Below are positions 24,994 to 31,958 of a stretch of DNA of 64,000 nt, in pieces. The translations under genes were made by a program, and so were the position numbers. The notes below the pieces were generated by a model. That model did no database searches and had not been told where the DNA came from. It saw only the letters and a program-made list of their open reading frames with translations. The stretch comes from DATGZH01 sp035297265 (GTDB lineage: Bacteria > Actinomycetota > Acidimicrobiia > Acidimicrobiales > RAAP-2), in contig DATGZH010000027.1 of NCBI GenBank assembly GCA_035297265.1, positions 20,942 to 84,941 of the forward strand. The letters run 5' to 3'. The number at the start of each line of letters is the position of its first letter. Position 1 is the first letter of the stretch.

Positions 24994-26187
24994 ATGGGCA
25001 GGTCCGGGCCACGCGTCCTCGTTGGGGTGCTCGCTGCGGTGTTGACGACGGCGACGCTCGCCACCCTGCCGGCCGGCGCGCTGCGGCCGCACCGGTGGGC
25101 CGGTGGGGGCTCGGCGTCACCGTCGCCGACCACGCTCACCCCGCGCTATCTCGTGTTCCCTGCCCCGCAGTCCGACGTGACCCGCGGGGCGGCCGAGGCC
25201 GCCATGGGCAAGACCGTGCCGCTCTGGAGCGGGTCGATCCTCGCCACCCAGAAGCACAAGACCTACTCGTTCACGATGGTGGGGAAGGACCCGACGACGC
25301 CGGAGAAGGAGCCGAGCGTGGTCGTGACGGTGCCGCTCGTCCCGATCGTCCTCCACGTCCGCAAGGCGGTGTTCGACCCGACGGTGGCCGACACGACGTG
25401 CGGCGAGGGCAACAGCGACCTCGGCATGATCGACGCCTCACCCATCTTCAACAACGTCACCTACAGCCCGGGCGGGACGGTGGTCGGTGACACCGAGTAC
25501 GAGGACGCCTTCCAGCGGGCCAACTTCTGGGCCTACACCAACCCCTACGGCATCAACCCCGGCTACCACGTGCTCGTGACGCCGCTCAACATCGCCCCGA
25601 TCACGATCGACGTGCCGGCCAAGCAGGGGCACGTCTACAGCTCGGGCTGCCAGGCTCTCGGGATCGTCAACCTGGTCTGGTTCGACCGCTACATCCGGCA
25701 CCGCCTGCTGCCCGAGCTCGTGGCGAACGGCGTCAACCCCACGACGTTCCCCCTGTTTGTGACCAGGAACGTCGTCCTCGACGACCATGGTTGCTGCGTG
25801 CTCGGCTACCACGCCGAGACGACCACGACGGCGAGCCAGTTCTACGGGTTCACCGAGTACGACGACACGGGCGACTTCGGTCCCAACAGCGGCGACATCA
25901 ACACGATGGCCCACGAGGTCGGCGAGTGGATGGACGACCCCTACGGGACGAACCGCACCCCGCCGTGGGGCCATACCGGCCAGGTGGCCGGCTGCCAGGC
26001 CAACCTCGAGGTCGGCGACCCGCTGTCGGGCACCGCGGTCCCGGTGACGTCGAACGGCTACACCTACCACCCCCAGGAGCTGGCCTTCTTCTCGTGGTTC
26101 TTCGGCCAGGTGCCTTCCATGGGGGTGAACGGCTGGTACTCGTCGAACGGCACCTTCACGGGCCCGGCCACCCTCTGTCAGCACTGA
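24994..26187 (+). CDS. Secreted zincin-like protein with HEVGEW motif
   Basis: 397-residue exported protein. An AGGGGGG ribosome-binding site precedes the ATG. A signal peptide (RVLVGVLAAVLTTATLATL, cleavage probably after AGA) follows. Near residue 305 it carries NTMAHEVGEWMDDP. This keeps the HE of a zinc-protease helix but has Glu-Trp in place of the second His (HExxEW rather than HExxH), so it may be a metal-binding relative rather than a classical metalloprotease. A Cys pair, CC, lies at about 267-268. No close family is named. The last 34 codons are repeated, in altered form, directly downstream. Confidence 0.8.
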   Translation: MGRSGPRVLVGVLAAVLTTATLATLPAGALRPHRWAGGGSASPSPTTLTPRYLVFPAPQSDVTRGAAEAAMGKTVPLWSGSILATQKHKTYSFTMVGKDPTTPEKEPSVVVTVPLVPIVLHVRKAVFDPTVADTTCGEGNSDLGMIDASPIFNNVTYSPGGTVVGDTEYEDAFQRANFWAYTNPYGINPGYHVLVTPLNIAPITIDVPAKQGHVYSSGCQALGIVNLVWFDRYIRHRLLPELVANGVNPTTFPLFVTRNVVLDDHGCCVLGYHAETTTTASQFYGFTEYDDTGDFGPNSGDINTMAHEVGEWMDDPYGTNRTPPWGHTGQVAGCQANLEVGDPLSGTAVPVTSNGYTYHPQELAFFSWFFGQVPSMGVNGWYSSNGTFTGPATLCQH

Positions 26188-26293
26188 GCACCTGGCCTTC
26201 TTCTCCTGTTTCTACGGCGGGGCCTCGATCGGGGTGAACGCCTGGTGCTCGCTGAACGACACGTTCACGAGCCCGGCCACCCTCTGTTCCTGA
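26188..26293 (+). pseudogene. Remnant: duplicated 3' end of the zincin-like gene
   Basis: Directly after the stop of the zincin-like gene a 33-codon frame reads LAFFSCFYGGAS, then GVNAWCSLNDTFTSPATLCS, and stops at 26293. The parent ends LAFFSWFFGQVPS, GVNGWYSSNGTFTGPATLCQH. The DNA is clearly alike too (for example ctggccttcttctc and cccggccaccctctgt are shared). It has no start or ribosome-binding site. It is best read as what remains of a tandem paralogue after recombination, or a tandem duplication of the 3' end. Confidence 0.8.
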
Positions 26294-26386
26294 GCACCCG
26301 CTCAGGAAGAGTTCACCTTCCCGTCGCGGAGGGACACCGGACTGTCACCGGGCTGGGCTGGGCTTCTTCGGTCGGCCGAAAGTCCG

Positions 26387-26415
26387 TTGCCATGTCAGGG
26401 GGCCTCCGATAGCGT
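26387..26415 (+). promoter_or_regulatory. Sigma-70-type promoter (TTGCCA-17-TAGCGT) of the first neocarzinostatin-like gene
   Basis: TTGCCA at 26387-26392 and TAGCGT at 26410-26415 with a 17-bp spacer. The block AAAGTCCGTTGCCA just before it, and the -10 region, recur before the paralogue at 27469 with identical spacing. That conservation across otherwise diverged DNA is the main evidence. The expected leader is about 35 nt and holds AGGGGGAGA before the ATG. Confidence 0.75.
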
Positions 26416-26457
26416 CGCCGCCGCAGTACGTCACACCATCGAACGTAAGGGGGAGAA

Positions 26458-26949
26458 ATGAAGAAGTGGGTCAGTGTGCTCGCTGCGGGCGTGGGCGCTT
26501 TGTCGCTCGCCGGTGGGCTCGTCGTAGCGGCCGGTGTCAGCACAGCCGGTGCCACCGGCGGACCGACCATCACGGTCAAGCCCGACATCGTGGCCGCCAG
26601 CGCAGCTGGCAGCCCGTCGGGCGCCGCCATCAAGGTGAGCATCAAGGGGACGGGCCTGCCCAAGGGCAAGGGCGAGATCGCCGTCTCCGAGTGCAACCCG
26701 GGCGTGCTGGGGGGAGACCCCCTCGCGTGCAACCAGAACCCGGCCAACCTGGGCCTGCCGGGTGGCCCGTACCTGGGCAACGTCAACGGCTCGGGCAACT
26801 CCACCGTGAAGATGGCGGTGGTCTCGGGTGCCGTCGGTGACGGGTCGTGCTCGGCCGGCGAGCTGTGCTACCTCGTCGTCGTCGAGAACCCGACCACCAG
26901 CCCGGTGGAGATCGGCCTCGTGGCCTTCGGCATCAACCCGCTGGCTTAG
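26458..26949 (+). CDS. Secreted neocarzinostatin-like beta-sandwich protein
   Basis: 163-residue exported protein with an AGGGGGAGA ribosome-binding site. Signal peptide: KKWVSVLAAGVGALSLAGG, cleavage probably after AGA near residue 32. The mature part resembles the neocarzinostatin apoprotein fold: IKVSIKGTGLPKG, VSECNPGVLGGDPLACN, and a second Cys pair in GDGSCSAGELCYLVVVEN. Four Cys residues would form two disulfides. Some family members bind enediyne chromophores, but there are no enediyne genes here, so a ligand cannot be inferred. A paralogue with the same promoter lies at 27469. Confidence 0.78.
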   Translation: MKKWVSVLAAGVGALSLAGGLVVAAGVSTAGATGGPTITVKPDIVAASAAGSPSGAAIKVSIKGTGLPKGKGEIAVSECNPGVLGGDPLACNQNPANLGLPGGPYLGNVNGSGNSTVKMAVVSGAVGDGSCSAGELCYLVVVENPTTSPVEIGLVAFGINPLA

Positions 26950-26978
26950 CCGAGCAACACCCAACGCAGTCACGCCGA

Positions 26979-27006
26979 GCAGGCCGGGCCTTCGGGCCCG
27001 GCCTGC
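26979..27006 (+). terminator. 12-bp hairpin with UUCG tetraloop
   Basis: Perfect 12-bp stem (26979-26990 with 26995-27006) closed by TTCG, 29 nt after the stop of the neocarzinostatin-like gene. No T-tract is present. A second 12-bp hairpin begins 2 nt later. Confidence 0.7.
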
Positions 27007-27007
27007 G

Positions 27008-27036
27008 GCGCGCCACGGCCCAGTGCCGTGGCGCGC
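27008..27036 (+). terminator. Second adjacent 12-bp hairpin
   Basis: Perfect 12-bp stem (27008-27019 with 27025-27036) with a 5-nt loop (CCAGT), directly after the UUCG hairpin. Two stacked stems without a T-run form an unusually strong structural block at the end of this transcript. Confidence 0.55.
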
Positions 27037-27261
27037 GACGCCGGCGTGCTCGGTATCGAGCCGCTTGCCGGCAACCTGACGGCTGGGTCTACGCAGATCG
27101 GCTCGGGCAACACCAACAGCTCCGGGAACGGGAAGGCCATCGGCAAGGTGACCTCGGCCACCTTCTGCGAAGGGACCGGCAACGCCGGGCCGGTCCGCCG
27201 ACTGTTCGTGGCCATGGTGGCGACCCCGCCACCGATCTCAGCCCGCTGCCCTTCACCATGA
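27028..27261 (+). pseudogene. Decayed copy of a neocarzinostatin-like gene
   Basis: A frame without signal peptide or good start reads AGVLGIEPLAGN, then NTNSSGNGKAIGKVTSATFC and EGTGNAG. It aligns with PGVLGGDPLACN, NVNGSGNSTVKMAVVSGAV and GDGSC of the intact paralogue. After about 27200 the resemblance seems to continue in another frame (GDPATDLSPLPF against ENPTTSPVEIGL). It lies between the two intact paralogues and lacks their promoter and leader, so it is most likely the eroded relic of a third tandem copy. Confidence 0.6.
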
Positions 27262-27400
27262 ACCAGGCGTCGTCGGAACGCCCAGCCACGGCGCTGAACC
27301 TGAGCGCCAGCTGGGGGCCCGGCGCACCTCGCCATGCTCGGGGGGTGGATACCACGCCCTCACCGGACTTGCCTCGGCCTGCTGGACGGCCCAAAGTCCG

Positions 27401-27429
27401 TTGCCACCCAACAGGCCCTCCGGTAGCGT
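27401..27429 (+). promoter_or_regulatory. Sigma-70-type promoter (TTGCCA-17-TAGCGT) of the second neocarzinostatin-like gene
   Basis: TTGCCA at 27401-27406, a 17-bp spacer, and TAGCGT at 27424-27429. It is preceded by AAAGTCCG exactly as at 26387. The leader again carries AGGGGGAGA just before the ATG at 27469. Confidence 0.75.
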
Positions 27430-27468
27430 TCCCTGCGCAATCCATGTGGCTGACACAAGGGGGAGAAC

Positions 27469-28374
27469 ATGAAGCTATTGGGCATCACGCGTGCCGGCGG
27501 CTCGCGTGGGCGGATCGTGACCCGGGCGTTGGGTTCCGGAGCGGTCGTCGCGGTGCTGGTGGGCGGGATGTTGGTCCTCGGCGAAGGTGTCGCCTCGGCC
27601 CAGCCGACCGCCTTCGCCAGTAGGACGATCAACGTCCTCGCCGGACAGAACACCGTGGTCAACATGACGAACGCCACCGAGATCCCGGGCGTGAACCCCG
27701 GGGACGTCGTGGCGGTCATCGAGTGCAACGGGAACATCGGGGTCGGTGACCCGAACGCCTGCGACACCAACCAGTCGGACGCGGCGCTGGGCGCCGTCGC
27801 CCCGGACGGATCACTCGGCTCCGGGACGGCCAAGCACCCGAAGGTGGGGATCAAGAAGTCCATACAGGGCCCGCTGGTCGGTGACGGCTACTGCGGTGTG
27901 AACACGGCCAACGCGACGTGCGTGCTGCTCGTCGAGGACGTGCAGTGCGTCGTCTTGGGTGGTCCGATCACCTGCGCTATCCAGATGGGGGCGGTCCCCG
28001 TCTACTACAAGGTGGCGACGGTGCGGCTCTCGCAGAGCACGTTGATCGGCAACGGTCAACCGGTACAGGTCGTCGGCAAGTCCCTGCCACCCAACGACAC
28101 CAACCTCGTGGCCGTCGAATGCGGTCCCGAGCTGCTCGAAGTCGTGCTCGGCGGGGGTGACCCTACGCAGGCATGTGACACGGCCTTCGAGGTGCCGGTC
28201 ACCTCGAGCGCCAACGGTTCGGTGCGGCTGAAGGTGTTCACGCTGCTCACTACCAGCTACTCCGATGCCCTCGGTGGCAGCTGCGCCGGCGGCGTCACGT
28301 GCTACGTGGCCATCGGCGACGCGACGACACTGAACGGCGGCATCGCCAGCTTCCAGTCGGCGCCGGGGCCGTAA
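27469..28374 (+). CDS. Secreted protein with two neocarzinostatin-like domains
   Basis: 301-residue exported paralogue of the gene at 26458. The signal peptide is long (RGRIVTRALGSGAVVAVLV, cleavage probably after ASA near residue 44). Domain 1 (about 50-165) has VVAVIECNG, GDPNACDTN and GDGYCGVNTANATCVLLVED. Domain 2 (about 180-300) has VQVVGKSLPPND, LVAVECGPE, GDPTQACDTAF and GGSCAGGVTCYVAIGD. Each domain keeps the four-Cys pattern. The promoter and ribosome-binding site match the 26458 gene, so both are probably expressed together. Ligand unknown. Confidence 0.78.
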   Translation: MKLLGITRAGGSRGRIVTRALGSGAVVAVLVGGMLVLGEGVASAQPTAFASRTINVLAGQNTVVNMTNATEIPGVNPGDVVAVIECNGNIGVGDPNACDTNQSDAALGAVAPDGSLGSGTAKHPKVGIKKSIQGPLVGDGYCGVNTANATCVLLVEDVQCVVLGGPITCAIQMGAVPVYYKVATVRLSQSTLIGNGQPVQVVGKSLPPNDTNLVAVECGPELLEVVLGGGDPTQACDTAFEVPVTSSANGSVRLKVFTLLTTSYSDALGGSCAGGVTCYVAIGDATTLNGGIASFQSAPGP

Positions 28375-28420
28375 GGAGTCGGCTGACGACGACCCCCGGG
28401 TCGCCGTCACCCGGAAGCTC

Positions 28421-28452
28421 GCTGCAGGTCGGGCTTCGGCCCGGCCTGCAGC
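28421..28452 (+). terminator. 14-bp hairpin with UUCG tetraloop, probably bidirectional
   Basis: 14-bp stem (28421-28434 with 28439-28452, one G-T wobble) closed by TTCG, between the convergent neocarzinostatin-like and oxidoreductase genes. Confidence 0.65.
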
Positions 28453-28485
28453 GCGTCCGGGCCTCGGTGCCCCCCGGGTCCGGCG

Positions 28486-29610
28486 TCAGGCGGCGAAGCG
28501 CCCCGGGGACAACCGGGCGAGGGAGGGGTCGGGCGGCGCCCCGAGGAGCGCGTCGGCGACCAGCCGGGCGCTCCAGGGGCCGAGGAGCAGGCCCTCGGTG
28601 CCGTGGCCGGTGACCACGTGGACGTTGGACCACCCCGGGACCGGTCCGACGACGGGCTCGCCGTCGGCCGAGGCCGGCCGCAGGCCCACCCGCACGTCGA
28701 CCACGCTCGCCCCGGCGAGCCCCGGGGCGACGAGCAGGCACTCTCGCAGGAGCTCGTGGAGGCCAGCCGCGGTCACTCGGGTATCGAAGCCGGCCGCCGC
28801 CTCGAGGGTGCCGCCGCAAGCCACCCGGCCCCCCGGCCACGAGACCAGGTAGTGGTGGGCCACCGGCTGGACGATGGGCCACCTTGTGCTGTCGGCCCCG
28901 GGCAGCTCGAGGTGGACGATCTGGCCCTTCAGAGGGCGCACCGGGATCGTGGCCCGGAGCTCTCGCTCGAAGGCCGCCGACCAGGCCCCGCCGGCCACCG
29001 TCAGGGCGCCGCAGGCGATCGTGCCGTCGCCCGTCAGCAGTCCGGTAACCCGGTCGCCCTTGGTGAGGAGGCCATCGACGGAGGTGTCCCGAACGTCCAG
29101 GCCCCGGCGGGCCGCCGTGGCGCGGAGCGCGGCGTTGAGGCGCCGGCCGTCCACCCGGGCGGCCACAGGTGAGAGGAGGGCCGCCGAGACGTGGGCGAGC
29201 GGTGGGAAGAGCCGCCGGGCCTCCTCGGGGTCGAGCTCGGTGACGACGCCCGGGGAGCGGCGGAGGGCGAGCTCGGCGCCGGGGACGAACCACTCGTGCT
29301 CACGCTCGTCGAGGGCCACCTGCACGAGACCGCACTCGGCGAAGCCGGCGTCCTCCGCCCCGTCGCCGGCCAGGCGGGCCACGAGCTCCCGGTAGTGGTT
29401 GCCGGCGGCCTTGGCGAAGGCGAACCAGCCGTCGTCGGGGTGGCGGTTGGTCTCGGGGGAGAGGATGCCCGCTCCGGCGTCGGTGGCCCGCCCCGGGTCG
29501 TGGCGGTCGACGAGCACCGTGGGCACGTCGCGGCACACGAGCTCGTAGGCGAGGGCCGAACCGACGAGGCCGCCGCCCACGACCGCCACGTCAGCCGCGG
29601 GGAGGCTCAT
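28486..29610 (-). CDS. Glycine oxidase/D-amino-acid oxidase-like FAD enzyme
   Basis: 374-residue DAO-family flavoprotein. The N-terminal Rossmann motif is VAVVGGGLVGSALAYEL, with VLVDRHDPG at the end of the second strand. The central VRPLKGQIVHLELPG and the C-terminal GLRPASADGEPVVGPVPG followed by TGHGTEGLLLGPWSA match ThiO/glycine oxidase relatives. Such enzymes oxidise glycine or sarcosine, ThiO feeding thiazole synthesis, but no thiamine genes are near. It lies 30 nt after fabF on the same strand and may be cotranscribed. The substrate cannot be fixed from sequence. Confidence 0.82.
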   Translation of the reverse strand: MSLPAADVAVVGGGLVGSALAYELVCRDVPTVLVDRHDPGRATDAGAGILSPETNRHPDDGWFAFAKAAGNHYRELVARLAGDGAEDAGFAECGLVQVALDEREHEWFVPGAELALRRSPGVVTELDPEEARRLFPPLAHVSAALLSPVAARVDGRRLNAALRATAARRGLDVRDTSVDGLLTKGDRVTGLLTGDGTIACGALTVAGGAWSAAFERELRATIPVRPLKGQIVHLELPGADSTRWPIVQPVAHHYLVSWPGGRVACGGTLEAAAGFDTRVTAAGLHELLRECLLVAPGLAGASVVDVRVGLRPASADGEPVVGPVPGWSNVHVVTGHGTEGLLLGPWSARLVADALLGAPPDPSLARLSPGRFAA

Positions 29611-29640
29611 CGGCCTGGTGCCGCCGGTGGTCGGGGTGGC

Positions 29641-30840
29641 TCAGCCCGGCGGCAACAGGACCAGGCAGCCGTTGTGCCCGCCGAAGCCGAACGAGTTCGA
29701 AAGCACCGGTCCCGGCTCCCACGGGCGGGCCTCGCCCTTGACCACGTCGAGGTGGATCTCGGGGTCCTGGTTGACGAGGCCGGCCGTCGGGGGGATGAGG
29801 CGGTGCTCGATGGCCAGCACCGAGGCCACCGCCTCGATGGCCCCGGCGGCCCCGAGCCCGTGGCCGATGACCCCCTTGGTCGAGGTGACCGGCGGTCCGG
29901 GCTCCCCGAAGACCTTGCTGATGGCTCGGGACTCGGAGAGGTCGTTCAAGGGCGTCGAAGTGCCGTGGGCGTTGATGTGGGCCACGTCGGCCGGCCCGAT
30001 GCCCGCGTCGGCCAGGGCGAGCTCCATGCAGGCCACCGCGCCCGACCCCTCGGGGGCCGGCTGGGTGATGTGGTAGGCGTCGGCCGTGCTCGCCCCGCCG
30101 CCGATCTCGGCGTAGATGTGGGCCCCGCGGGCCTCGGCGTGCGACCACTCCTCGAGCACGAGGGCCGCCGCCCCCTCGGCCATCACGAAGCCGTCCCGGC
30201 GGACGTCGAAGGGGCAGGACTGGTCGGTCGTGGACAGGGCGGTCATGTTGGCGAAGGCCGCCCTGGCGGTCGCGTGCATGGAAGCCTCCGAGCCCCCGCC
30301 GATGACCACGTCGCAGCGGCCCGTCGCCACGAGGCGGGCGGCGTTGGTGACGGCGTGGGTGCCCGCGGCACAAGCGGTCACCACGGTCTCGCAGGGCCCG
30401 TGCCAACCGAGGTGCATGGAGATGTGGGCGGCCCCGGCGTTGGACATCATCATCGGCACGAGGAACGGCGAGACCCGCCTGGGTCCCTTCGTGTAGTACA
30501 CGTGGATCTGCTCGGCCAGGGTGTCGAAGCCGCCGACGCCGGTGGCGAAGAGGACGCCGGCCCGGTCGGGATCGGCCCCCACGTCGCCGGCGTCTTCGAG
30601 GGCCGTCACCGCCGCGGCCACACTGAACTGGGCGAAGCGGTCGACCCGCCGGGCGTCCTTCGGGCCGAACCAGGCCGACGGGTCGAACTCGGGAATGCCC
30701 CGCTCAGCCGGCGCCCGCGCCTCGAGGAGGGCCTCCCAGAGCGGCCCGACGCCGAGGCCGCAGGCCGTCACGGCACCGATGCCGGTCACCGCCACCCGGC
30801 GTCCGGGCATCGGCCCGTCCGTGCCGTAGCCGATGAACAT
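29641..30840 (-). CDS. fabF: Beta-ketoacyl-ACP synthase II
   Basis: 399-residue condensing enzyme elongating acyl-ACP with malonyl-ACP. The Cys-His-His triad is complete: Cys157 in TVVTACAAGTHA, His in NAHGTSTPLND, and His in KGVIGHGLGAAGAIEA. The C-terminal NSFGFGGHNGCLVL is also typical. The ATG shares one base with the acpP stop (TGATG). MPGRRVAVTG, 10 residues in, is an alternative start. It sits in the order fabD-fabG-acpP-fabF. No fabH is in the window. Confidence 0.92.
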   Translation of the reverse strand: MFIGYGTDGPMPGRRVAVTGIGAVTACGLGVGPLWEALLEARAPAERGIPEFDPSAWFGPKDARRVDRFAQFSVAAAVTALEDAGDVGADPDRAGVLFATGVGGFDTLAEQIHVYYTKGPRRVSPFLVPMMMSNAGAAHISMHLGWHGPCETVVTACAAGTHAVTNAARLVATGRCDVVIGGGSEASMHATARAAFANMTALSTTDQSCPFDVRRDGFVMAEGAAALVLEEWSHAEARGAHIYAEIGGGASTADAYHITQPAPEGSGAVACMELALADAGIGPADVAHINAHGTSTPLNDLSESRAISKVFGEPGPPVTSTKGVIGHGLGAAGAIEAVASVLAIEHRLIPPTAGLVNQDPEIHLDVVKGEARPWEPGPVLSNSFGFGGHNGCLVLLPPG

Positions 30841-31079
30841 CAGAGCTTGGTCGAGATCAGGTCGAAGGCCTGGCCCACGGTCTCGATGTCCTCGAGCTCG
30901 GTCTCCTCGACCGTGATGTCGAAGGCCTCCTCGAGCGCCATGACCAGCTCGACCAGGTCGAGGCTGTCGGCGTCGAGGTCCTCGGCGAAACGGGCCTCCT
31001 TCGTGACCTTCTCCTGCGGCACCTGGAGCACCTCGACTGCGCACTCCCGGAACTTGTCGAAGGCGGCGTCACTGTCCAC
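30840..31079 (-). CDS. acpP: Acyl carrier protein
   Basis: 79-residue acidic ACP carrying the phosphopantetheine Ser39 in DLDADSLDLVELVMALEEAF. The GTG start at 31079 has GGAGA about 9 nt upstream. A longer in-frame extension is Arg-rich and not ACP-like, so it is rejected. It holds the growing acyl chain for the Fab enzymes encoded around it. About 108 nt separate it from fabG upstream. Confidence 0.95.
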   Translation of the reverse strand: MDSDAAFDKFRECAVEVLQVPQEKVTKEARFAEDLDADSLDLVELVMALEEAFDITVEETELEDIETVGQAFDLISTKL

Positions 31080-31187
31080 TTGGGGTCTCCTCGCTGTCCT
31101 CGACCGGCCGGGTCGGCGTCCGTCCCGGGCCGGTCCCCTCACATCCTCGCCCCGCGGGCGCCGGTCCGTCCACGCCCACGGTCCCTT

Positions 31188-31958
31188 CTACCAGCCCATC
31201 CCGAGCCCGCCGTCGACCGGCAGGACCGCACCGGTGATGTAGGCGGCGTCGTCGGAGGCGAGAAAGCCGACGGCCGCCGCCACCTCGTCGGGCGAGGCGG
31301 GCCTCCCGAGCGGGACCATCGACCGGAGCTGCTCGACCCGCTCCTCGCCGAGCGCCGAGATCATATCGGTGCTCACCACGCCCGGGGCGACGACGTTCAC
31401 CGTGATGTGACGGCTGGCCACCTCGCGGGCCAGGGCCCGGGCCATGCCCACGAGGCCGGCCTTGGAGGCCGCGTAGTTGGCCTGACCGGGTAGGCCGACG
31501 AAGGCGCCCATCGACGAGACGAAGAGGATGCGGCCGCGGTGCAGACGGAGCATCTTCGTGACCGCCCGCTTGGCCACCCGGAAGGCGCCCCCGAGGTTGG
31601 TCTCGAGCACCGCGTGCCAGTCGTCCTCACCCATGCGCACGAGGAGCGCGTCCTTCGTGATCCCGGCGTTGGCCACGAGCACCTCGACCGGTCCGAAGCG
31701 CTCCTCGACCTGGACGAAGGCCTCGTCCACGGCCACCGGGTCGGTCACGTCGCAGCGCACGGGGCAGAAGCGCTCGGCCGGCTGGCCCTCGGGCACCTTC
31801 GGCGGGGACTCGCCCCGGTACGTGGCGGCCACCTGGTCGCCCCGGGTCAGGAACCAGCGGACACAGGCTTGGCCGATGCCCCGGGTGCCCCCGGTCACGA
31901 GGACCACCCGGGAGCGGTCGTGGTCGTCCGGGCCCCCGTCGGTCTCGGTGGCGCTCAC
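31188..31958 (-). CDS. fabG: 3-oxoacyl-ACP reductase
   Basis: 256-residue short-chain dehydrogenase reducing 3-oxoacyl-ACP with NADPH. It has the cofactor motif VTGGTRGIGQA, NAGI, the catalytic Ser in VSSMGAF, and Tyr-x3-Lys in YAASKAGLVG. The C-terminus ITGAVLPVDGGLGMGW is standard for FabG. The GTG start that overlaps the fabD stop (GTGA) is preferred over a GTG one codon upstream. Its place between fabD and acpP supports a role in housekeeping lipid synthesis. Confidence 0.93.
   Translation of the reverse strand: MSATETDGGPDDHDRSRVVLVTGGTRGIGQACVRWFLTRGDQVAATYRGESPPKVPEGQPAERFCPVRCDVTDPVAVDEAFVQVEERFGPVEVLVANAGITKDALLVRMGEDDWHAVLETNLGGAFRVAKRAVTKMLRLHRGRILFVSSMGAFVGLPGQANYAASKAGLVGMARALAREVASRHITVNVVAPGVVSTDMISALGEERVEQLRSMVPLGRPASPDEVAAAVGFLASDDAAYITGAVLPVDGGLGMGW

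Noticed and set aside
26458..28374. Enediyne antibiotic resistance or biosynthesis locus
   Set aside because: The proteins resemble the neocarzinostatin apoprotein fold only. No enediyne polyketide synthase or tailoring genes are near.
29191..31242. 683-codon plus-strand frame across the fab genes
   Set aside because: Antisense shadow of thiO-like, fabF and acpP, which all have full catalytic motifs on the other strand.
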